From assembly GCA_013152075.1 (NCBI GenBank), contig JAADHD010000305.1, forward strand, positions 1-12,212: a DNA stretch of 12,212 nucleotides, written 5' to 3'. The notes beneath the pieces are model-generated. The model saw only the letters and a program-made list of their open reading frames with translations, had not been told where the DNA came from and did not search any database. The position numbers and the translations under genes were made by a program. Of the stretch, positions 7,022-12,212 are shown one piece after another. Each line of letters begins with the position of its first letter. Position 1 is the first letter of the stretch. The DNA is from Verrucomicrobiota bacterium. Lineage in GTDB: Bacteria > Verrucomicrobiota > Verrucomicrobiia > Verrucomicrobiales > DEV007.

Positions 7022-8062
7022 ATGGATATTATCGATCAACTCAGTATAGCTTTGGGCCTTGCCACTCTGGCCGGGCTGAATCTATATTTGACGGTGCTGA
7101 TCACCGGCCTGGCAGTACGCCTACAATGGGTTGAATTGTTGCCGGAATATCAGAATCTGGATGTGCTTGCGCATCCGGCGGTCCTGATCGCGGCAGGCGT
7201 ATTTTTCCTACTTGAATTTTTCTCCGACAAAGTTCCCTGGGTCGATTCACTTTGGGACGCCGTGCACACCTTGATTCGCCCCGTCGGCGGAGCCCTTCTC
7301 GCCGTTCAGACGTTGGGTGAAACGGAACCTGCCTACAATGTGATCATCGCCCTGCTGGCCGGCGGAGCGACCCTCACCTCACATGGATTCAAAGCCAGCA
7401 CCCGACTGGCGATCAATGCCTCGCCGGAACCCGTTTCGAATGTGGTCGTGAGTGTCGCGGAAGATGCCGTCGTATTAACTGGTCTCGGCCTGATGACCAT
7501 TTCACCCAAACTGGTCGGCCTGCTGGCTGTGACCTTCCTGCTGCTAGTGATCTTCTTCGCCCCCAGATTGTTGCGACGCATTCGGGCTTTCTTTTCGTTG
7601 TTTTATTACAAACTGACAGCCCCCGCCTCCGATGTTGAAAGCTGTTTCAAGCAGCATTCAAAATTGACCTCGGATGAAGATGTGGTTTTGACTAAAGTCC
7701 TTAACGGAAATCGCCCCAATATTTCCTGGGCGGCCGCCTGCGTCACCGGCCAGGTAAAAAAACTCCCCGGCTTGCGGCCAAACTTTCGAGTGAAAATCGC
7801 CACCGAATCAAGCACTCCCAATCAACTACATTTCCTCATCAATCGCAGGGGAGGCATAGCGCACCAAACCATCACTCTTAAAAGTCTCGAAGTGACCCAT
7901 GAACCTCGCTTCCTCAGTGAAGACGTGGCGCTCTACAGTCATCAGGATAAACGCAAACTCGTGCTGCGTTTTCACCGAGGTGAGCGTCAGGTGGCTGAAA
8001 AAGTGGTTCAGCGACTTGAAGAGTTGCGGGATCTACCTGAGCGGCTTGAAGAAAAGCCTTAA
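7022..8062 (+). CDS. DUF4126 domain membrane protein with C-terminal extension
   Basis: A 346-residue protein. Residues 1-185 fit DUF4126: GLATLAGLNLYLTVLITGLA (12-31), FFLLEFFSDKVPWVDSLWDAVHT (61-83), IRPVGGALLA (85-94) and GFKASTRLAINASPEPVSN (122-140). There are about five or six membrane segments (roughly 5-33, 51-68, 84-98, 104-120, 139-157 and 164-181). The function of DUF4126 is unknown. Most such proteins are about 190 aa. Here a soluble tail of about 155 residues follows the basic segment RLLRRIRAF (182-190). It ends in strands and a charged helix (RQVAEKVVQRLEEL), a pattern reminiscent of bacterial PH-like domains, though this is only a guess. AGGGA sits directly before the ATG, closer than ideal for a Shine-Dalgarno. 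The gene is convergent with cobA-hemD, stop to stop 5 bp apart. Confidence 0.87.
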   Translation: MDIIDQLSIALGLATLAGLNLYLTVLITGLAVRLQWVELLPEYQNLDVLAHPAVLIAAGVFFLLEFFSDKVPWVDSLWDAVHTLIRPVGGALLAVQTLGETEPAYNVIIALLAGGATLTSHGFKASTRLAINASPEPVSNVVVSVAEDAVVLTGLGLMTISPKLVGLLAVTFLLLVIFFAPRLLRRIRAFFSLFYYKLTAPASDVESCFKQHSKLTSDEDVVLTKVLNGNRPNISWAAACVTGQVKKLPGLRPNFRVKIATESSTPNQLHFLINRRGGIAHQTITLKSLEVTHEPRFLSEDVALYSHQDKRKLVLRFHRGERQVAEKVVQRLEELRDLPERLEEKP

Positions 8063-8077
8063 CGCTCTCACTTTTTT
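8039..8077 (+). terminator. Possible rho-independent terminator at the end of the DUF4126 gene
   Basis: GAGC-GGCTT (8039-8047) can pair with AAGCC (8054-8058) and GCTC (8064-8067), leaving a 6-nt loop and a 5-nt bulge. TCAC and then six T follow (8072-8077). It overlaps the last codons of both convergent genes. The bulge and the 4-base gap before the T-run weaken it. Confidence 0.35.
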
Positions 8078-9609
8078 GCAATCTTCTGCACTGCGGCGAT
8101 CAAGCCATCCAAATTGTGCTCCTTAGCTTCGATATCGACGTCGAGCCCAGCAGCTTTCAAAGTGCGTGACGTCGCCGGCCCAATGCTGACGATTTTTAAT
8201 TGCTCCGGCAACTCCAGTTTTAATTTCAAAAAACCCTCAACTGAAGAAGAGCTGGTGAACGTAATGATATCCGCGCCCTCTTGACTGAATTTTTCAAGCG
8301 CTCCGGTGATATCATCCGTATCCGACACTGTGCGATAAGCGATGCCTTCATCCAGAATCACTCCAGCTGCGTTCAAGCGCTCTGCCAATACCGGACGGGC
8401 ATTCTCAGGACGAACCCAAAGCATGGTGAGATTTTCGATGCTCTCATCCATTTTCTCAAAAGCTTCCGCCAAAGATTCGGCCACTGACTTCTTAGGCAAC
8501 AAATCAACGCCAAGGTGATACTCCTTGATTTTGTCAGCGGTACCCGGACCAATCGCTGCAATTTTGGCTGCCCCGATTTCCCGAGCGTCCTTATAAAGCT
8601 TATAGAAAATTTTGAAGAAGCGCTCCACTCCATTAGGGCTGGAAAAAATCAGCCAGTCATAACGGTGGCAATCCATCACCATCTCGCCAAAAATCATTTC
8701 TTCCCTGGGTTTTTCAATCCGAGTGGTGGGTATTTCAATGATGTCCGCTCCAAGCTCCCGCAGTTTACCGCTTAACTTACCGGCTGTGCGCCGCGTGCGA
8801 GTAACAATCACCCTTTTACCAAATAAGGGCCGATCTTCGAACCAGTTGAGTTCATCCCTCAAGTTGACAACTTCTCCTATCACCAGAACAGCCGGCGCAC
8901 GAAACTGACGTTTTTCGGCCTGGGCAGCAATCGCGTTCAATGGCTCGGTCAGGGTCTCTTGCCCTCCTGTAGTTCCCCAGCGTATTAAAGCGCAGGGGGT
9001 GTCCGCTTTTGCGCCATGTTCGATGAGCTTGTCACAAATCCGGCCCAAATTCTCGACCCCCATCAAGACAACTTTTGTGCCTTCAGCTTCCGCAATTTTT
9101 TTGTAATCAATTGCCGGGGACTCTTTCGACGGATCTTCATGGCCGGTAAAAATAGTGAGGCTAGAGTTATAAAGCCGGTGCGTGACCGGAATCCCAGCGT
9201 AGGCAGGAGCCGCAAAAACCGAGCTGATACCGGGAACAATTTCGAAGCGTACTCCAGCTGCTTTTAATTCCATCGCTTCTTCTCCCCCGCGGCCAAATAC
9301 CAGCGGGTCACCCCCCTTCAAGCGAGTCACCGTTTTGCCCTCCTTGGCTTTCTCAATCATCATTTGATTGATCGAGTCCTGCCCCTGTTTTGGAGCCGGC
9401 GCTTTTTTCCCGGCATACACCAGCTCGGCATCTGGCTTGGCCCAGGTCAAAAGTTCCGAATTGGAAAGGTAATCATAGATCACCACATCAGCGATCTCAA
9501 TACACTCACGCCCACGAACAGTGATCAGGCCCGGATCTCCAGGGCCAGCGCCCACGAGATAACAAACTCCGGATTCAACCCTTTTCTGTTTTCCCTTTTT
9601 AGTCGCCAT
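8068..9609 (-). CDS. cobA-hemD: Fused uroporphyrinogen-III C-methyltransferase / uroporphyrinogen-III synthase
   Basis: A 513-residue fusion. Residues about 14-255 are the SUMT (CobA) domain: LVGAGPGDPGLITVRG (18-33), RLKGGDPLVFGRGGEEA (96-112), VPGISSVFAAPAYAGIPVTH (125-144) and RWGTTGGQETL (210-220). This domain methylates uroporphyrinogen III at C2 and C7 with SAM, giving precorrin-2 for siroheme or cobalamin. Residues about 262-513 are HemD, opening with LFGKRVIVTRTR. It continues with DWLIFSSPNGVERFF, KIAAIGPGTADKI and, near the end, ADIITFTSSSSVEGF and IVSIGPATSRTLKAAG, all HemD hallmarks. HemD cyclises hydroxymethylbilane to uroporphyrinogen III. The fusion joins making and diverting the branch-point intermediate and is known from several phyla. 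The ATG at 9609 overlaps the end of hemC by 11 bp, implying translational coupling. The lysine-rich first ten residues precede the domain proper. This is the last gene of the operon. Confidence 0.96.
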   Translation of the reverse strand: MATKKGKQKRVESGVCYLVGAGPGDPGLITVRGRECIEIADVVIYDYLSNSELLTWAKPDAELVYAGKKAPAPKQGQDSINQMMIEKAKEGKTVTRLKGGDPLVFGRGGEEAMELKAAGVRFEIVPGISSVFAAPAYAGIPVTHRLYNSSLTIFTGHEDPSKESPAIDYKKIAEAEGTKVVLMGVENLGRICDKLIEHGAKADTPCALIRWGTTGGQETLTEPLNAIAAQAEKRQFRAPAVLVIGEVVNLRDELNWFEDRPLFGKRVIVTRTRRTAGKLSGKLRELGADIIEIPTTRIEKPREEMIFGEMVMDCHRYDWLIFSSPNGVERFFKIFYKLYKDAREIGAAKIAAIGPGTADKIKEYHLGVDLLPKKSVAESLAEAFEKMDESIENLTMLWVRPENARPVLAERLNAAGVILDEGIAYRTVSDTDDITGALEKFSQEGADIITFTSSSSVEGFLKLKLELPEQLKIVSIGPATSRTLKAAGLDVDIEAKEHNLDGLIAAVQKIAKK

Positions 9610-10602
9610 ATATTTTTCGCATCAGTTGATCTGCCAGATCTTCAGGAAGACAGGAGGCAGATGCACTCACTTCGCCCTCAAGCGGATCGGCGTCCAGATT
9701 TTCTTCATCAAAAACGCGGGTTCGCATGCTCAGCTCCGTCTGCTCGTCATTCCACCAGGTGTACAGACCCACCGGCGTCTGGCATCCGGCCTGCAAGCGA
9801 AACAAAAAAGCTCTCTCGGCAGCCACCCGGGCAAAAGTGGGCTGATGGTTGATCAGTGATAAAGCCGCACTCGTTGCTGCGTCCGCATGACGGGATTCTA
9901 TGCCGATCGCCCCCTGCCCGGCCGCCGGCAAAAATTCGGAAGCAGCCAAAATACAAAAGCCCACCCCCGATTCGTTTTCAAACTGGAGCCGCCCTGTTAT
10001 CTCATCGGAACAAAGAAAACCAAGCCGTTTTAATCCTGCCTTGGCAAGCATGATCGCATCCCATTCCCCGTTCTCCAACAGCTTGCGTATCCTCGTCGGC
10101 ACATTGCCGCGTATATCAACGACTTTCAGGTCTGGACGCATCCAGCTCAACTGACGCGCGCGCCGCACACTGCTGGTCGCTACGGTGCCCCCTTGCGGAA
10201 GAGATTCGATGGCATATGGCTCTTTCTCGAAAGCAACACATCTTCGATCGCTTCACGCTCCAAAGTTGCGGTGATGGCAAAAGCTTCGTGCAACTCAGTC
10301 GGCACATCCTTAAGACTGTGCACGGCCGCGTGAATTTCTCCGGCGAGCAACGCCTCTTCCAACTCTTTGGTGAAAATTCCCTTGTCGAGAATGGCTTCGC
10401 CGCCAGAAACTCCGGGATCACTGAACTGGGATAATTTTAAATCAGGCCGCTTGTCACCCACTGTATTGATAATGCGCACCTCTACCTGCTCATGCCCTGC
10501 CTGGTTCAAACGAGCCTCCGTCTGTCTGACCTGCGTCACTGCCAGGTCACTGCCACGGCTGCCTAGAATTAACCGCATTTCGTTGATTGGTTGATCGCTC
10601 AT
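9599..10602 (-). CDS. hemC: Porphobilinogen deaminase (hydroxymethylbilane synthase), interrupted by a -1 frame change near 10222-10228
   Basis: HemC joins four porphobilinogens into hydroxymethylbilane. The gene lies in two frames. The first (10602 to about 10225) holds LGSRGSDLAVTQV (13-25), GIFTKELEEALL, HSLKDVPTE with catalytic-site K98/D99, and EDVLLSR (120-126), then runs out of frame to a TAG at 10182. The second (stop 9599) holds SLPQGGTVATSSVRRARQLS, VDIRGNVPTRIRKL, AKAGLKRLG and LPAAGQGAIGIE. It also has AGCQTPVG, whose cysteine carries the dipyrromethane cofactor. Together they make a complete enzyme of about 334 aa. Nothing else is damaged, so a sequencing indel, a very recent mutation or programmed frameshifting are all possible. 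Residues about 58-72 appear to be an insertion of roughly 11 residues relative to E. coli. The start ATG overlaps the hemA stop (ATGA), and the end overlaps cobA-hemD by 11 bp. Confidence 0.9.
10222..10228 (-). other. Likely position of the hemC frame change
   Basis: On the minus strand the sequence reads GAGAAAG (10228-10222). Adding one A to the AAA run, or slipping back one base at the AAG codon, gives LLSRK-EPYAIESLPQGG, which restores the conserved LP-G--V-TSS region of HemC. The second frame is open only back to 10252 (stop TGA at 10255-10253), and the first frame ends at 10180, so the change must lie in 10183-10252. The exact base is inferred from family conservation. Confidence 0.7.
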
Positions 10603-11699
10603 GATTCGGGTAAAGCTTCAGAAGAATTTGAATCCACTTTGGAGTCTTTCTGGGAATCGGTATTTTGCGGCAATCGATCACTCGGGCGCGGCGCAAGAGC
10701 CTCTATACCTCTTTCTTGAATAAACTGTTCAAGGACCTGCTCACACACAGTAATCTGTTTTTTTCGATCATTACGTGTAGCTGCTGCAATTCCCTCCAGG
10801 GCATCGATGTCGTAGAGATAGACATTTTCTATTTCTCCCACTTCCGGCTCAACGTCACGCGGCACGGCAATATCAATCACAAATAAGGGCTGTCTTCGAT
10901 GGCGCATCGATTGATTGATCATCTCTGAATGAATCACATGATGGGGTGCCGAAGTCGAGCTGACGACTATATCCACTTCATCGAGGGAGTTCGCCCAATC
11001 ATCAAAACGAATCGCTTTGCCATCCATCTCGTTCGCCAGTTCCACCGCATTGTCATATGACCGATTCGAAACGATGATGCTCTTCGCCCCCCGCGAACGC
11101 AGACTCTTTGCAGTGCGACGGCTCATATCCCCGGCACCAATCAGCATGACCCGGCAGGAACTGAGATCTCCGAATATTTTCTCTGCCAGATCAACGGCAA
11201 CAGATCCCACTGAAGTCGCCCCTCGTGTCAGCTGGGTGCTGGAACGAATCAACTTGCCCGCTCGAAAAGTCTGTTGGAACAATTTGTTCAAAATTCGTGA
11301 CGTTGCCCCTGCACTCTGCGAGTCAGCATAAGCCTGTTTGACCTGACCAAATATTTCGGTTTCCCCCAACACCATCGAATCCAACCCTCCGGCGACTGCA
11401 AACAAATGACGTGCCGCGGCTTCGTTATGAAGTTTATAAAAATCAACCAACTCCCCGACTCGCATTTCAAAATGATTGCTTAGATATTCTGTTAGCTTAT
11501 CAAAACCATGCTCCAGCTTTTCAGATACCGCGTAGATCTCCACTCGGTTACAAGTCGAAAGCACAACAACTTCATCGATAGTTTCCAGCGCTTGAATTTC
11601 ATGCAGAGACTCCGCCAGATGCTTCTGGGCAAAGGCCAGCCGCTCCCGAATTTCAACGGGTGCCGACTCATGGTTTACGCCTAGACAGAGAATATTCAT
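10599..11699 (-). CDS. hemA: Glutamyl-tRNA reductase
   Basis: HemA reduces glutamyl-tRNA(Glu) with NADPH to glutamate-1-semialdehyde, the committed step of C5 tetrapyrrole synthesis. Seen in the 366-residue protein: MNILCLGVNHESAPVEIRE at the N terminus; catalytic C50 in STCNRVE (48-54); H98 in RHLF and GGLDSMVLGETEIFGQVKQA (104-123); and the NADPH-binding glycine loop VMLIGAGDMSRR (184-195). The substrate-channel segment FVIDIAVPRDVEPEV (273-287) and the linker YLYDIDAL (294-301) follow. The C terminus is short: after the helix RKKQITVCEQVLEQFIQERG (312-331) there is only a polar tail of about 35 residues rich in S, D, P and Q. E. coli HemA has 418 residues with a full dimerisation domain. 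It begins 7 bp after the CcsA-like gene and ends in an ATGA overlap with hemC. Regulation by heme is known for other HemA proteins, but nothing here shows it directly. Confidence 0.96.
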   Translation of the reverse strand: MNILCLGVNHESAPVEIRERLAFAQKHLAESLHEIQALETIDEVVVLSTCNRVEIYAVSEKLEHGFDKLTEYLSNHFEMRVGELVDFYKLHNEAAARHLFAVAGGLDSMVLGETEIFGQVKQAYADSQSAGATSRILNKLFQQTFRAGKLIRSSTQLTRGATSVGSVAVDLAEKIFGDLSSCRVMLIGAGDMSRRTAKSLRSRGAKSIIVSNRSYDNAVELANEMDGKAIRFDDWANSLDEVDIVVSSTSAPHHVIHSEMINQSMRHRRQPLFVIDIAVPRDVEPEVGEIENVYLYDIDALEGIAAATRNDRKKQITVCEQVLEQFIQERGIEALAPRPSDRLPQNTDSQKDSKVDSNSSEALPES

Positions 11700-11706
11700 C
11701 CGTGAA

Positions 11707-12212
11707 TTACAAAAGCAAAAGAGTGATTACCGGAAGCAGGAAGGCTGCCATCGCCCCCTGGGCCAGCCTGATGTTACCAATGCGATTCGTGACTTGCAGA
11801 ATGAGCAAGCTTGCATAAGCCAACCAGGTGATAATAGACAAACCCTGATGCAGTGGAATCGGAGCATTTTTCATCAGCAAAGCGGAAATGCTGCCAACGG
11901 TCAGAAGAATCAGGCCAATGCCCATCAAGCGAAACACGGCAATGGTCAGGTAGCTGATCGGCGGCAGATTATAAAATAGCGCTTTCAATTGATGTCGTTT
12001 CAACTGCCGGTTCTGCACCAAAAACATCAAACCCGCGACTCCGGCCAAAGCAAAGGCTCCGAAAGAGACCAGCGAAACCGAGGCATGTAATTCCAGCCAG
12101 CCATCCACCTCTTTAGCAGATCCGGACGAAAGCCCGGGTTCGGCTTCGAGGAAAAGCCCAAGCAAACCGATGATCTGAAAAACCAATACCAGTGGCGCAG
12201 TGAAAACCCCCA
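11707..12212 (-). CDS. CcsA/HemX-like cytochrome c assembly membrane protein, C-terminal 168 residues, cut by window edge
   Basis: The frame is open from the right edge to TAA at 11709-11707, so the 5' part lies outside the window. A TTG at 12186 is an internal codon, not a convincing start. The fragment has membrane segments separated by short loops. The first conserved stretch is WLELHASVSLVSFGAFALAG, whose histidine is of the kind that coordinates heme in CcsA/ResC/HemX proteins. A later stretch is PLHQGLSIITWLAYASLLIL, then NRIGNIRLAQGAMAAFLLPV near the end. CcsA in System II carries heme across the inner membrane for cytochrome c maturation. HemX is the related protein upstream of hemA in Bacillus, where hemX-hemA-hemC-hemD is a known gene order, matching this one. 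The stop is 7 bp before hemA. I cannot separate true CcsA from HemX with only the C-terminal part. Confidence 0.85.
   Translation of the reverse strand, partial: GVFTAPLVLVFQIIGLLGLFLEAEPGLSSGSAKEVDGWLELHASVSLVSFGAFALAGVAGLMFLVQNRQLKRHQLKALFYNLPPISYLTIAVFRLMGIGLILLTVGSISALLMKNAPIPLHQGLSIITWLAYASLLILQVTNRIGNIRLAQGAMAAFLLPVITLLLL

Noticed and set aside
10183..10200. The G5 run near 10188-10192 as the site of the hemC frame change.
   Set aside because: A shift there would also rejoin the frames, but it would lose the conserved SLPQGG segment, which is encoded in the second frame upstream of this run.

Overview
The window is gene-dense bacterial chromosome with no rRNA, tRNA, insertion sequence, phage gene or CRISPR array that I could see, and no gene-free stretch longer than about 150 bp. 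The gene set suggests a free-living Gram-negative bacterium: C5-pathway heme genes, a PII protein, a TolB-like propeller with a signal peptide, and a CobA-HemD fusion. The mix of a CcsA-like gene with hemA-hemC-cobA/hemD, a DUF4126 protein and a shortened HemA would fit Verrucomicrobiota (Opitutae-like). That placement is inference from family resemblance, not a proven assignment.

Layout. (1) Positions 1-561, minus: 5' part of a phospho-sugar mutase, cut by the window edge just before its expected catalytic serine loop. (2) 609-2812, plus: an RlmI-type methyltransferase followed 14 bp later by hisD. (3) 2813-3294, plus: an intergenic stretch with a good sigma-54-like -24/-12 element, then a PII gene (glnB/glnK type). 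(4) 3325-5621, minus: a GYF_2-RDD membrane protein, then an unrecognised single-pass membrane protein with a coiled coil, six 19-residue tandem repeats and a beta-rich C-terminal part. (5) 5764-8062, plus: a TolB-like propeller protein and a DUF4126 membrane protein with a C-terminal extension. (6) 8068-12212, minus: a tightly packed tetrapyrrole operon read from the right edge: ccsA/hemX-like (partial), hemA, hemC and a cobA-hemD fusion. Gaps are 7 bp, a 4-base ATGA overlap and an 11-bp overlap, so translational coupling is likely.

How the genes work together. HemA, with a HemL outside the window, makes 5-aminolevulinate from glutamyl-tRNA. HemC makes hydroxymethylbilane. The HemD half closes it to uroporphyrinogen III, and the CobA half methylates that to precorrin-2 for siroheme or cobalamin. 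The CcsA-like protein links heme supply to cytochrome c maturation. HisD catalyses the last two steps of histidine synthesis, and PII senses nitrogen and energy status.

Most notable points: hemC is interrupted by a -1 frame change in an otherwise intact, essential-type gene; the PII gene has a candidate sigma-54 promoter; and the 3325-4785 protein is an undescribed repeat-bearing membrane protein. I did not find convincing evidence for a new multi-gene system.
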